Source: Massilia aquatica (lineage in GTDB: Bacteria; Pseudomonadota; Gammaproteobacteria; Burkholderiales; Burkholderiaceae_D). From it: a stretch of 64,000 bases of DNA. Location of the stretch: NCBI RefSeq assembly GCF_011682045.1, contig NZ_VVIW01000026.1:1-64000 (forward strand). Reading direction: 5' to 3'. The position numbers and the translations under genes were made by a program. Of this stretch, positions 40,425-49,696 are shown piece after piece. Position 1 is the stretch's first letter. Every line of letters begins with the position of its first letter. Below the pieces are notes generated by a model, which was not told where the DNA came from, did not search any database, and saw only the letters and a list, made by a program, of their open reading frames with translations.

Positions 40425-41495
40425 ATGAAAACGTTTCGGTCTTTCTCCCTCCTGTTCAGTGTTGTTCTGCTCACCGCGTGCGGTGGCGGTGGTAGCGGCG
40501 GTAGCGGCCCCCAAGGCAGCGGGACTGCGCCGGCGCCGGTAAATCCGGCTCCGGTGACGCCGCCGCCTGTCACATCCACGCCAGGCATCCCGGTCGCCCA
40601 GGGCGGCAACGTCCTGTTTGTCGGCGACACCAACAACCAGGTGCTTGCGGCGTTCGATACGCTCGCGCCCGTCGCAGCCAACACCGTATTGAGCGCCAAG
40701 GTCCTGAAGGTCGATTCTTACTACGGCTATGGCATGCAGTTAGACGGCGCGCGCAATCTGCTGTACATCATGGCCGGCGATAAAGCCGGCGCGCAGATCG
40801 GGGTGTTCACCGATGCGCGCAACCTCTCCGGCAGCGTCAGGCCGCAGCGCTTCATCGCGCCGGCGATCGGGGTCGACTATGTGGTCCAAAGCCTGTTCCT
40901 TGATAAAGCCAACGACCGCCTGTATGTGGGCTATCAAGAGATGGAAATGTCTGTGAGGGGCTTCATGGTGCTGGAACATGCCAGTACCCTGAGCGGCACG
41001 GTGGCGCCCTCGCGCAGGTTTCACGGGACGATGGATACCATGCATTTCGCCATCGACACTAAGCGGGGATTGTTGTATAGCAAGTACGCGCGCGGCGGCG
41101 GCCTGCCGGTCCAGGTACACGCCAATATTGACAAGGCGTCCGGCGAGTTGCCGATTGCCGGCCAATTCAATATCGACGGTAACATCAGCGGCCTGGCGAT
41201 CGACGAGGAGCGCGATCGCCTGTACGTGGGCGCGAACGGGGCGGGGGTGTCGGTCTTCGTGGACGTCAGCAAGCCCGACCCGGCCAGCAGGATCAAGTTC
41301 ACCGCCGTGCCCGGCATCGGCGCCGCCGCCAACACCGTGCTCGCCTTCGACCGCAACCACGACCGCCTGTATGCGGGTGTGGGAAGCACTGCCTATGTGC
41401 TGGAACAGGCGAGCAAGCTGGGCGAGGATAGCAAGCGTACGCCGCTGGGCGTCGATGCCGGCAACCGCGCCATCATCAGCGGCTTCGCATTCTGA
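40425..41495 (+). CDS. lipoprotein with beta-propeller-like repeats
   Basis: A 356-residue protein with a lipoprotein signal peptide (lipobox LTAC, Cys about 20), then a Gly/Ser/Pro/Thr linker (about 21-60) and repeated blocks of the type DxxxDRLYVG / RNLLYIM / RGLLYSK / DRLYAGVG. These suggest a beta-propeller on the periplasmic side of the outer or inner membrane. No family or ligand can be named. It has its own promoter, so it is not part of the carAB-MCP cassette. It converges on thyA. Confidence 0.75.
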   Translation: MKTFRSFSLLFSVVLLTACGGGGSGGSGPQGSGTAPAPVNPAPVTPPPVTSTPGIPVAQGGNVLFVGDTNNQVLAAFDTLAPVAANTVLSAKVLKVDSYYGYGMQLDGARNLLYIMAGDKAGAQIGVFTDARNLSGSVRPQRFIAPAIGVDYVVQSLFLDKANDRLYVGYQEMEMSVRGFMVLEHASTLSGTVAPSRRFHGTMDTMHFAIDTKRGLLYSKYARGGGLPVQVHANIDKASGELPIAGQFNIDGNISGLAIDEERDRLYVGANGAGVSVFVDVSKPDPASRIKFTAVPGIGAAANTVLAFDRNHDRLYAGVGSTAYVLEQASKLGEDSKRTPLGVDAGNRAIISGFAF

Positions 41496-41531
41496 GGCAG
41501 GCGGCGCCTGCCAAGGCGCCGGTCGCGCCTT
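41496..41531. terminator. two adjacent hairpins between lipoprotein gene and thyA
   Basis: GGCAGGC-GGC-GCCTGCC (41496-41512) is followed at once by AAGGCGC-CGGTC-GCGCCTT (41513-41531). The second overlaps the thyA stop codon. They lack T-runs, but their position between convergent genes suggests a role in 3'-end formation. Confidence 0.4.
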
Positions 41532-42324
41532 ATACCGCGACCGGAGCCTTGATGTGCGGGTGCGATTCGTAGCCGGCCACCTCGAAGTCCTCGAACTTGT
41601 AGTCGAACAGCGAATCGGGCTTGCGCTTGATGACCAGGCGCGGCAGCGCGAACGGTGCGCGCGCCAGTTGCAGGTCGACCTGCTCCATGTGGTTCGAATA
41701 CAGGTGGCAGTCGCCGCCGGTCCAGACGAAGTCGCCCACTTCCAGGTTCGCCTGCTGGGCCATCATGTGGGTCAGGATCGCGTACGACGCGATATTGAAC
41801 GGCACGCCGAGGAAGATGTCGGCGCTGCGCTGGTACAGCTGGCAGGACAGCTTGCCGTCGGCTACGTAGAACTGGAACAGCGCGTGGCACGGGGGCAGCT
41901 TCATGTTCGGGATATCGGCCACGTTCCAGGCCGAGACGATCATGCGGCGCGAGTCGGGATTGTTCTTGATCTGCTCCATCACCTGGGTGATCTGGTCGAT
42001 ATGTTCGCCGCCCGGCGCCGGCCAGCTGCGCCACTGATAGCCGTAGATGGGACCGAGGTCGCCCTTGGCGTCGGCCCAGTCGTCCCAGATACTGACGCCG
42101 TTGTCCTTGAGGTAGCCGATGTTGGTGGAGCCGGCCAGGAACCAGATCAGTTCATGGATGATGGATTTGAGATGCACCTTCTTGGTGGTCACCAGCGGGA
42201 AACCATCCTGCAGGTTGAAGCGCATCTGGTGGCCGAAGACGGAGCGCGTACCGGTACCGGTGCGGTCGGTTTTTTCGGTGCCATGGTCTTTCACATGGCG
42301 CATGAAGTCGAGGTATTGGCGCAT
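41530..42324 (-). CDS. thyA: thymidylate synthase
   Basis: A 264-residue ThyA, the same length as the E. coli enzyme: [19 protein letters not shown] (in parts), catalytic Cys146 in [40 protein letters not shown]. It makes dTMP from dUMP and methylene-tetrahydrofolate, giving dihydrofolate for FolA. It lies 34 bp downstream of a threonine-aldolase-like gene on the same strand. Confidence 0.97.
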   Translation of the reverse strand: MRQYLDFMRHVKDHGTEKTDRTGTGTRSVFGHQMRFNLQDGFPLVTTKKVHLKSIIHELIWFLAGSTNIGYLKDNGVSIWDDWADAKGDLGPIYGYQWRSWPAPGGEHIDQITQVMEQIKNNPDSRRMIVSAWNVADIPNMKLPPCHALFQFYVADGKLSCQLYQRSADIFLGVPFNIASYAILTHMMAQQANLEVGDFVWTGGDCHLYSNHMEQVDLQLARAPFALPRLVIKRKPDSLFDYKFEDFEVAGYESHPHIKAPVAV

Positions 42325-42358
42325 CGCTAAAACTCCGTATTATAGTGCAAACCGAATC

Positions 42359-43447
42359 TTAACGGCCCGCCAGCGCCCGCGCCAGCAGTTCGACGCTGTC
42401 GCGCACGCGCTGATCGGGCAGGGCGGCGAGGTTCTCGCCGACGTACAGTTCCACCACACTGGACTCTGGCAGTGCGCCATGGGCGGCGCGGCCGAACAGC
42501 CATATCTGGTGCTCGCGCGCGATGCGGTCGCGGATCGCCAATGCCCGTTCGCGCGCCACCGGTAGGTGCAGGTGCAGCATGTTCGCCTGCGGACGCGCCG
42601 GATTGACGCCGATCGCAGGGTAGTCGCGCAGCACCTCGTACAGCCACTCGGTGCGGCGGAAGTAATGCGGCATGGCGGCCAGGCGCGCGTCGAACTGCAT
42701 CGCCGCGGCCACCACGTAGGGCGAACGGTGGATCACATTGCCGCCTTCGCGCCGAAACCACTCGGCGGCGCGCTCGACGAACGCGCGGCGCCCGGCCAGC
42801 ATGGCGCCACCGAGGCCGCCGATGCCCTTGTACAGCGACACATATACCGAATCGAAGCCGGCGGCGATCTCGCGCAGCGGGCGCTGGTAGCCGGCGGCCG
42901 CTTCCCACAGACGCGCGCCATCCATGTGCAGGTGCGCGTTGCGGGTGCGGCAGTGGGCCTTGATCGCTTCGAGCTCCTCCCAGGGTGGATTTTGTCCGCC
43001 GATTTCGCGCATCGGGATTTCCATGGCGACGGCGCCGAGCCGATCGGGAATGGCGCGCAGGTCCGCGCTCGACCAGGGGCGGTGCCGGTCGCCCGTCTGC
43101 AGCGCGTGGAAGTGCCCGAGCAGCTGGTAATTCGATTTTTCGTGCACGATGATGTGCGAGGTCGGATGGAGCGCGACCAGGCGGCTGAAGCTGTCCTCGC
43201 AGGCCAGGCGCAGCGCGGTCACCTGGGCCATGGTCCCGCTGATGCAGAACACGGCCGCCTCCAGGCCGAGCAGGTCGGCGATTTTCTGCTCGAACGCCTC
43301 GATCAGCGCGCCGTTGCCGTAGACATCATGGGCGACGCGGTTATCCTCGCACCACGCGGCCATGGCGGCGAACATCTGCGCCGGCGTGCGGGCCCGATGG
43401 CCCGGCAGTACCGTATGGCACTGTTGAAACAACTCCGCGTCCGTCAC
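42359..43447 (-). CDS. threonine aldolase-like / beta-eliminating lyase family protein
   Basis: A 362-residue PLP enzyme of the threonine aldolase type: VFCISGTMAQVTALRL, HIIVHEKSNYQLL, HLHMDGARLWEAA and the PLP Lys in YVSLYKGIGGLGGAML. The family cleaves L-threonine or allo-threonine to glycine and acetaldehyde. Here glycine/one-carbon supply for the neighbouring thyA is a plausible link, but unproven. The start is taken as the second of two adjacent GTG codons (43447), which has GGAG at a good distance; the first GTG (43450) is also possible. Upstream of it lies a palindromic element. Confidence 0.82.
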   Translation of the reverse strand: MTDAELFQQCHTVLPGHRARTPAQMFAAMAAWCEDNRVAHDVYGNGALIEAFEQKIADLLGLEAAVFCISGTMAQVTALRLACEDSFSRLVALHPTSHIIVHEKSNYQLLGHFHALQTGDRHRPWSSADLRAIPDRLGAVAMEIPMREIGGQNPPWEELEAIKAHCRTRNAHLHMDGARLWEAAAGYQRPLREIAAGFDSVYVSLYKGIGGLGGAMLAGRRAFVERAAEWFRREGGNVIHRSPYVVAAAMQFDARLAAMPHYFRRTEWLYEVLRDYPAIGVNPARPQANMLHLHLPVARERALAIRDRIAREHQIWLFGRAAHGALPESSVVELYVGENLAALPDQRVRDSVELLARALAGR

Positions 43448-43462
43448 CACGTTCTCCAAATG

Positions 43463-43497
43463 GTTGCAAAACCGGGGTCTGTCCCCGGTTTTGCAAC
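43463..43497. repeat. perfect 15-bp palindrome
   Basis: GTTGCAAAACCGGGG (43463-43477) and CCCCGGTTTTGCAAC (43483-43497) flank the loop TCTGT. It lies just upstream of the threonine-aldolase-like gene and next to the REP/MITE-like element below, with which it shares the ACCGGGGTC core. Confidence 0.85.
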
Positions 43498-43501
43498 AAA
43501 A

Positions 43502-43710
43502 AACATCAACCGGGGTCAACATCAACCGGGGTCAGAGCTTTAACTCGAAACATTGTTAAATCGGTGACCGGCTACCTTGGCATCAACGTGCCGCAAACAT
43601 CATCACTCCATGGCTGTCATCGCTCACGCGTCAGGAAGTTGTTCGTGTCATCCAAGGTCCAGGGCGGCAAAAATGTTAAAAGTTTCTGATTAAAGCTCTG
43701 ACCCCGGTTG
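43502..43710. mobile_element. REP/MITE-like palindromic element
   Basis: A 16-bp unit AACATCAACCGGGGTC is repeated twice in tandem (43502-43533). A 21-bp perfect inverted repeat (43523-43543 and 43690-43710), core ACCGGGGTCAGAGCTTTAA, flanks 146 bp without an ORF. Similar ends with GGGGTCAGAGC are known from REP-type sequences mobilised by tyrosine (Y1) transposases, named here from memory. No transposase is nearby, so this would be a non-autonomous copy. It accounts for the gap between the ABC exporter and the aldolase-like gene. Confidence 0.65.
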
Positions 43711-43721
43711 TAGGAAGGTTC

Positions 43722-45572
43722 TTAAGCTACTTCGTGGGCGATGTGGACGTTGTGGAATTGCAGCGCGGCGAGGTTGGCGTAGATGCCGCCCAGCGCGACC
43801 AGCGAGGCGTGCGTGCCGGTTTCGACGATGCGGCCGTCTTCCATCACGATGATGCGGTCGGCCCGCTGCACCGTCGCCAGGCGGTGCGCAATGATGACCG
43901 TGGTGCGCCCGACCATCGCCGCTTCCAGCGCACTTTGCACCAGCCGCTCCGACTCGGCGTCCAGCGCGCTGGTCGCTTCGTCGAGCAGCAGCAGCGGCGG
44001 ATTTTTGAGCAGGGCGCGCGCAATCGCAATCCGTTGCCGCTGTCCGCCCGACAGCCGTACCCCGCGCTCGCCCAGGAACGATTTGTACCCCTGCGGCAGG
44101 CGTTCGATGAATTCGTGGGCGGCGGCCATGCGCGCCGCCGCTATGACTTCGGCGTCGCTCGCGCCGGCGCGACCGTAGCGGATATTTTCCATGGCGTCGG
44201 CCGAGAAGATCACCGTGTCTTGCGGGACGATGCCGATGGCGTCGCGCAGGGTGTGCAGGTCGAGCCGCTTGATGTCGACGCCGTCCAGGGTGATGGTGCC
44301 GCTTTGCGGGTCGTAGAAACGCAGGAACAGCTGGAACAGGGTGGTCTTGCCGGCTCCCGAGGGGCCGACCACGGCCACCGTTTCGCCGGGCGCAATCGAC
44401 AAGGTCAGGTGCCCCAGCGCCGCCGTCTCAGGCCGCGACGGGTACGAGAAGGTAACGTCGTTCAGCGCCAGCGCGGCGCCGCTGGCGGTGCGCGCCGGCA
44501 GGGTGACCGGCTTGGCCGGGTTTTGGATCGAAGACTGGACCGACAGCAGTTCGAGCAGGCGTTCGGTGGCGCCGGCGGCGCGCTGGGCTTCGCCCATCAC
44601 TTCCGAGAGCGCGCCGATCGAGCCGGCCACGATCGAGGCGTACAGGATGAACTGGCCAAGGTCGCCGCCGGTCATGGTCCCTTCCAGGACGGCGTGCGCG
44701 CCCAGCCACAGCACGAAAACGATGGTGCCGAAAACCAGCACGATGGCGAGCATGGTCAGCAGCGCGCGCGCGCGGATGCGCCGCATGGCGGTGGCAAAGG
44801 CGCCTTCGACCGACTTGCCGAAGCGCGCCGATTCGATTTTTTCGTGCGTGAAGGCTTGCACGGTCGGCATGGCGTTGAGGATTTCTCCCGCCATGGCGGA
44901 GGCGTCGGCGATGCGGTCTTGCGAGTCGCGCGAGAGCTTGCGCACGCGCCGCCCGAACAGCACGATCGGCACGATCACCGCCACCAGCAGCGCCAGGATG
45001 ATGGAGGAGAGTTTGACGCTGGTCACGAACAGCATCACCAGGCCGCCCAAAAACAGCAGCACGTTACGCAGCGCCATCGAGATGCTGGTGCCGACCACCG
45101 CCTGGATCAGGGTGGTGTCGGTGGTGATGCGCGAGAGGACTTCACCGGTTTGGGTGGTCTCGAAGAACTCGGGGCTCTGGTCCACCACGTGCTTGTAGAC
45201 GGCGCTGCGGATGTCGGCGGTGACGCGTTCGCCCAGCCAGCTGACGATGAAAAAGCGCGCGGCGGTGGCCACGGCCAGCAGCGAGGCCACGCCGAACAGG
45301 GCCAGGAAGGTGGCGTCGACATGGCGGATGCTTTTGGCGCCGGCCGAGGCACCGAAACCGAGGTCGATCATCTGCTTGAAGGCGGCCGGAATGGCCAGGG
45401 TGGCGCCGGCGGCGAGCACCAGCGCGATGCCGGCCAGGAAAAACTGGCGGCGGTACGGACGCAGGAAGGGGAGCAGGCCCTTGAATGCGGCCAGGCTTCC
45501 TTTGCGGCTGGCGTCGGAGGCGTTGCTGTTGGTCGGGCTGTTGCTTGCGCTGCTGGTGGAGCTGTTGGTCAT
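43722..45572 (-). CDS. ABC exporter half-transporter (MsbA/ABCB type)
   Basis: A 616-residue protein: six TMs (about 40-330) and a C-terminal ATPase with Walker A GPSGAGKTT, signature LSGGQRQR, Walker B LLLLDEATSALD and switch His in IIAHRL. It should work as a homodimer exporting a lipid or hydrophobic substrate, which cannot be named. The N-terminus is a Ser/Asn/Thr-rich tail (about 1-25). It is the last gene of a minus-strand operon, 26 bp after the AttH-like gene. Confidence 0.88.
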   Translation of the reverse strand: MTNSSTSSASNSPTNSNASDASRKGSLAAFKGLLPFLRPYRRQFFLAGIALVLAAGATLAIPAAFKQMIDLGFGASAGAKSIRHVDATFLALFGVASLLAVATAARFFIVSWLGERVTADIRSAVYKHVVDQSPEFFETTQTGEVLSRITTDTTLIQAVVGTSISMALRNVLLFLGGLVMLFVTSVKLSSIILALLVAVIVPIVLFGRRVRKLSRDSQDRIADASAMAGEILNAMPTVQAFTHEKIESARFGKSVEGAFATAMRRIRARALLTMLAIVLVFGTIVFVLWLGAHAVLEGTMTGGDLGQFILYASIVAGSIGALSEVMGEAQRAAGATERLLELLSVQSSIQNPAKPVTLPARTASGAALALNDVTFSYPSRPETAALGHLTLSIAPGETVAVVGPSGAGKTTLFQLFLRFYDPQSGTITLDGVDIKRLDLHTLRDAIGIVPQDTVIFSADAMENIRYGRAGASDAEVIAAARMAAAHEFIERLPQGYKSFLGERGVRLSGGQRQRIAIARALLKNPPLLLLDEATSALDAESERLVQSALEAAMVGRTTVIIAHRLATVQRADRIIVMEDGRIVETGTHASLVALGGIYANLAALQFHNVHIAHEVA

Positions 45573-45598
45573 CGTGTCAGTGCTTCAGTGTTCGTTTT

Positions 45599-46681
45599 TT
45601 AAAATTTCATCGCACGGTCGTAACCGGTCATCTCGAGGTAGCCATGACCGGCTTGCACCCCGTCGCGCTTGATCGTCACCGCGCCTTCCCAGTACACGGC
45701 GCCGGTCGAGCGCCGCGAGTCAAGCTCCTGGTCTGGCTGCAGGGGGGTGATGTGCCATTGCGTGGCGCCGGTCGTGATGGTCGTCGCCACCGGGTAGACG
45801 GCTTTGGTGCGCGGCGACGTCCAGTGGGTCTGCGGCGTAAATACCACGTCGCCCGGCGCGTATTGCGTCACCTTGCCGGCCGCATCGCGCAGCGTCGCGT
45901 GCGCCCACAGTTTACCACCTTGTTTGCCGCGTATCTGGAAAGCCATCAGCGCCGAGCCGTCATCGAGGTTGGCGCCGACCCAATTCCAGCCCTGGGTGTC
46001 GGGCGGTAGCGCTTCGGTCGACCATTCGTGATCGAGCCAGGCGCGCCCTTCGACGCTGCGCGCGGCGCCCTTGCCGGCGCTGGCGGTGCCGCGTACCTTG
46101 AGCTGCGGCTCGCTGTAGTAGTAGCTCGCGTGGCGGCCCTCGGCGCTCTTGCGCGAGTAGCCTTGGTCGCCCTGCAGCAGCACCGGCTGGGTCGGCGCCA
46201 GCGACAGGTTCAGGTTCAGGTGCGGCGAGACAATGGTCACTTGGTAGGTGCCGTCGGCGCCGCGCACCATGCGCCAGTCGTCCAGTTTGAGGTCGGTGGT
46301 GCCGGTTTTGGCATACGCCAGGCCGAAGCCTTCGCGCACGGTGCGCTGGTCGTGCGCCAGCTTGCCGAGCGCCGGATCGGACAGCGCGGCGTGGCCGATC
46401 ACCAGCTGCTTCGGCGCGAACGCGCTCGGATTAGCCGCGTCATGCCCGGTGGCGCGCCGGAAGAACGTGACCTGGAAGCCCAGCGGCTTGCCATCGGCGG
46501 TATTGAGCCAGCCGGTGACGTACCACCATTCGGTCAGGTAGTCCGGGTGAGCGCCGTAATCGGCCGGGAACGACAGTGCTTTTCCGGGGGCGACCACGCC
46601 GAACACCGGCGGCGCGGCGTGGCTCGTCTGCGCCACCGCCAGCAACAGCGCAAGAATGCATTTCAATCCAACTCGTTTCAC
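45599..46681 (-). CDS. AttH/CrtC-like lipocalin-domain protein
   Basis: A 360-residue secreted protein with a signal peptide (about 1-22, ending SHAAP) and the AttH/CrtC lipocalin-like fold: FPADYGAHPDYLTEWWYVTGWL, QVTFFRRAT, GHAALSD, AWLDHEWSTEAL, GWNWVGANLDDGSALMAFQ. Related proteins are encoded next to FtsX-type permeases and are thought to handle exported hydrophobic molecules. The start is a GTG at 46681 that overlaps the permease stop (GTGA) and follows GGAGG, so it is translationally coupled. Confidence 0.85.
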   Translation of the reverse strand: MKRVGLKCILALLLAVAQTSHAAPPVFGVVAPGKALSFPADYGAHPDYLTEWWYVTGWLNTADGKPLGFQVTFFRRATGHDAANPSAFAPKQLVIGHAALSDPALGKLAHDQRTVREGFGLAYAKTGTTDLKLDDWRMVRGADGTYQVTIVSPHLNLNLSLAPTQPVLLQGDQGYSRKSAEGRHASYYYSEPQLKVRGTASAGKGAARSVEGRAWLDHEWSTEALPPDTQGWNWVGANLDDGSALMAFQIRGKQGGKLWAHATLRDAAGKVTQYAPGDVVFTPQTHWTSPRTKAVYPVATTITTGATQWHITPLQPDQELDSRRSTGAVYWEGAVTIKRDGVQAGHGYLEMTGYDRAMKF

Positions 46682-49218
46682 CAGTCCTCCCTGACTGCCC
46701 GAATCGGCCCGCCCGACAGGGCAAAGCGCCCCGACACCAGCGCCGTGACCACGGATGCGCCCAAGAGCACCGCGGCCACCGCGGCCACCAGCGGCCAGGG
46801 CACGTGCAGCTGCATCGACCAGTGGAACGACTGCGGGTTGACCACGTAAACCAGAATCGTGCTGATGATGAAGCCGAGGCCAAAGCCGCAGGCCACGCCC
46901 AGTGCGGTGAGGGCGCCGCCTTCCAGCGCGAGGATGCGCAGGATCTGCCCGCGCGTGACCCCGACGTGGCGCAGCATGCCGAATTCCTTGGCGCGCGCCA
47001 GGGTCTGGGCCGAAAACGTGGCGGCCACGCCGGCCAGGCCGATGGCAATCGCAATCGCTTCGAGTACGTAGGTAACCGCGAAGCTGCGGTCGAAAATGGT
47101 CATGCTGAGGGCGCGGATGTCGCCCGGCCTGGCGAAATCGAGCGCGCGGCCGAAGGGCAGGGCGCGTATCTGCTGCTCCAGCTGGTCGGCCGTGACGCCC
47201 TGCCTGACCCACATGGCGCTGTCGTTGACCTGGGCGTCGCCGGTGAGAAGCCGGTAGTCGGCCAGGCGCATCTGCACGGAGCCGGCCTGAGTTGCGTAGT
47301 CGCGCCACACGCCGGCCACGAAAAACTCGCGCAGGCGGCCACCGAGCGGCATGCGCAGCGTGCCGCCGGCTTTGAGTCCGTACAAGTCGACCATCGCTTC
47401 CGAGACCCAGACCGGCACCGCGCCGGCCGGCACGGGTGCGCTCTCGCCGCGCAGCAGGAGCATGCGGCCCGGATCGAGCACGTCGATGTGGCGCGCCATG
47501 AGCAGCACGTCGGGGCGCGCCGGGTCGAGCGAGATCTGGCGCGAACGCAAAAAGTCGACCCGCGCCGCGCCCGGCAAGGCGCTCAGCGCGGCCTGCTCCG
47601 GGGGGCCGAGGCCGCCGGCGCTGCCGCCGCTGGCGATGCGCACGTACAGGTCGGCCGGCAGCAGTTGCACCAGCCAGTCGTCGAGCGAGACGCGAAAGCT
47701 CGAGACCATGATCGCCATCGCCACCATCAGGCTGAAACTGGCCAGTACGCCGCCCAGCGCAATGGCGGCCTGGCCGGAGGCGTTGGCCAGGCGCGCCATG
47801 GTCAGCGCCAGCACCGGATGGCGCGTATTGCGGCGCATCGCCACGCGGTTGACCAGTCCGAACAGCGAGGCGGCCAGGCGCGGCATCAGGCCGATCCCGC
47901 CGATCAGCAGCAGGCCGATGGCGGCGTAGCCGAACAGCGGCAGCTCGAACACGGGCGGCGCGAACGCCAGCGCGGCAGCGAGAACGATGCACAGCGCCGA
48001 GGGCCAGACGCGCGCCAGGCGCGCCAGCGCGACTTCGTCGGTGCCCGACTTGAGCGCCACCGCCAGCACCGCGCGCGAGGCTTCGACGGCGGGCGCCAGG
48101 CAGCCGAGCAAGGCCACGCCCAGGCCCAGGGCGAAGAACACCACGGCCGCCACCGGCGTGAACTGGACCGACGGGCGCGCACCGGCAAAGTAGCCGGCCC
48201 CGAGGTCGCCGCCGAAAAAATGCAGCGCGGTGGCGGCCAGCGCGTAGCCGGCGCCGATGCCGAGCAAGGCACCGAGCACGCCCAGGCTGGCGCCTTCGAG
48301 CAGGACCTGGCGCAGCAACTGGCCGCGTTCCACGCCCAGCACGCGCAGCAGCGCGAACTGGCTGCGGCGCCGGATCACCGACAGCGCCTGGGTCGAAAAC
48401 ACCAGGAAGGCGCCGGTGAACAAGGCCACCAGCGCCAGCACCGTGAGGTTGACGCGGTAGGCCCGGCTCATGCCCTGGTTGCGGCTTTCGGCGTCGTCGT
48501 CATTCGGCTGGCCGACGTTGAAGCGCCCTGGAAAATCGCGTTCGAGTTCCCGCGCCAGATCGCGCTGGAACGACGGGCGGTCGACGCCGTCGCGCAGGCG
48601 CAGGTCGATGCGGGTGAGGGTGCCGATTTTGTTGAAGCGCCACTGGGCCGCGCCAATGTCCATCACGCCGATGCGCTGGCCGGGGCGCGCTTCCTGCAGG
48701 CCGCCGGCCACGCGCAGGGTGAAGTCGCGCGTGCCCGAGCGCAGCTGCACGGTGCCACCGCGCCTGATCTTGAGCCAGCTCATGGCGGCCGGCGACAGGA
48801 ACACGGCGTCGTCGGCCATCATGTCGAGCATGTTCTCGCCGTCGGTGGCCGCCAGGAGGCCGGGCGAGACAAAACCGGCGCGAAAGGCGTCCAGGCCGAT
48901 GATTGTCAAGCTGCCCCGGGCGCCGGGCACGCCGGCGTTGAGGCTTAGTACCGGCGAGGCCACCGCCACCGCGCGGTGCCGGGCCAGGCGCGGGTAAATC
49001 GCTTCGTCGAAGCCGGTGTCGCGCGCGGACACCTGGATATCGGCCTGGCCCGACAAGCTCTTGACCGCTGCTGAAAATTCGTTGAAGGCGGAGGCGTTGA
49101 TCAGGTGGATGGCAAAGCCCATCGCCACGCCGACCGCAATGGCGGCCACCGCGAGCAGGGCCCGCACCGGGTGCGCGCGCCATTCGCCGAACAGGAGCCA
49201 GCGGGACAGTGTCTTCAT
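46678..49218 (-). CDS. FtsX-like ABC transporter permease
   Basis: An 846-residue inner-membrane protein with two FtsX/MacB-type units: TM near the N-terminus (about 20-40), a large periplasmic domain, TMs at about 275-430, more TMs at about 435-520, a second periplasmic domain, and three C-terminal TMs with AKEFGMLRHVGVTRGQ. It resembles the fused permease of Att-type ABC transporters. The usual ATPase gene is not adjacent; a DUF4124 gene lies upstream instead. The ATG at 49218 is chosen from homology, without a clear ribosome-binding site. Confidence 0.85.
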   Translation of the reverse strand: MKTLSRWLLFGEWRAHPVRALLAVAAIAVGVAMGFAIHLINASAFNEFSAAVKSLSGQADIQVSARDTGFDEAIYPRLARHRAVAVASPVLSLNAGVPGARGSLTIIGLDAFRAGFVSPGLLAATDGENMLDMMADDAVFLSPAAMSWLKIRRGGTVQLRSGTRDFTLRVAGGLQEARPGQRIGVMDIGAAQWRFNKIGTLTRIDLRLRDGVDRPSFQRDLARELERDFPGRFNVGQPNDDDAESRNQGMSRAYRVNLTVLALVALFTGAFLVFSTQALSVIRRRSQFALLRVLGVERGQLLRQVLLEGASLGVLGALLGIGAGYALAATALHFFGGDLGAGYFAGARPSVQFTPVAAVVFFALGLGVALLGCLAPAVEASRAVLAVALKSGTDEVALARLARVWPSALCIVLAAALAFAPPVFELPLFGYAAIGLLLIGGIGLMPRLAASLFGLVNRVAMRRNTRHPVLALTMARLANASGQAAIALGGVLASFSLMVAMAIMVSSFRVSLDDWLVQLLPADLYVRIASGGSAGGLGPPEQAALSALPGAARVDFLRSRQISLDPARPDVLLMARHIDVLDPGRMLLLRGESAPVPAGAVPVWVSEAMVDLYGLKAGGTLRMPLGGRLREFFVAGVWRDYATQAGSVQMRLADYRLLTGDAQVNDSAMWVRQGVTADQLEQQIRALPFGRALDFARPGDIRALSMTIFDRSFAVTYVLEAIAIAIGLAGVAATFSAQTLARAKEFGMLRHVGVTRGQILRILALEGGALTALGVACGFGLGFIISTILVYVVNPQSFHWSMQLHVPWPLVAAVAAVLLGASVVTALVSGRFALSGGPIRAVREDW

Positions 49219-49231
49219 CGTCGGGTCTTCA

Positions 49232-49684
49232 TCAACTGCACGCGGCGTCGACCGCCCGGGCCATGGCCTCGGCGTCGAGGTCGCGCTCGATCTTGCCTTG
49301 TCCGCCGACCCTGGCGGCTTCGGCGGCCAGGCGTTTTTGCTCTTTTTTCTGCTGTTGCTGCACCTTGACGCAATTGGCCTGACGCGTGGCGGCGCTGCGG
49401 TTGATGCGGGCGGCGTTGTGCGCGGCCTGCGCCTGTTTGGCCTCGCTGCCGGCGCGCTCCTTCTGCAATGCCGCCAGCACGGCCTTCTGCCGCTTGAGGG
49501 TGGCGGCGGCGTCCGCATCGGCGCCCTGCGCTTGAGGCATGGATTCGAGCTCGGTGGCGCGGCCTGCGGTGCACGGCTCGCTGCTGTAGGTAATCTTGCC
49601 GCCGGCCGTGCATTTATAGATGCTGTCGGCGTGTGCGGCGACGCAGAAGACGCTCAGCGCGAGGATGGTCAGGTGTCGTAACAT
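49232..49684 (-). CDS. DUF4124 domain periplasmic protein
   Basis: A 150-residue protein with a signal peptide (about 1-19, ending AAHAD), a DUF4124 domain (about 20-45; SIYKCTAGGKITYSSEPC with two Cys likely in a disulfide), and an Ala/Gln/Lys-rich helical region (about 55-130) of coiled-coil type. It sits 12 bp after the FAD-linked oxidase gene and 13 bp before the permease in the same operon. Its function is unknown. Confidence 0.8.
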   Translation of the reverse strand: MLRHLTILALSVFCVAAHADSIYKCTAGGKITYSSEPCTAGRATELESMPQAQGADADAAATLKRQKAVLAALQKERAGSEAKQAQAAHNAARINRSAATRQANCVKVQQQQKKEQKRLAAEAARVGGQGKIERDLDAEAMARAVDAACS

Positions 49685-49696
49685 GATGGTCTCCGG

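Noticed and set aside
43463-43710. Repeats upstream of the aldolase-like gene as a CRISPR array
   Set aside because: Only two direct units without spacers, plus inverted copies; the structure is that of a palindromic mobile element.
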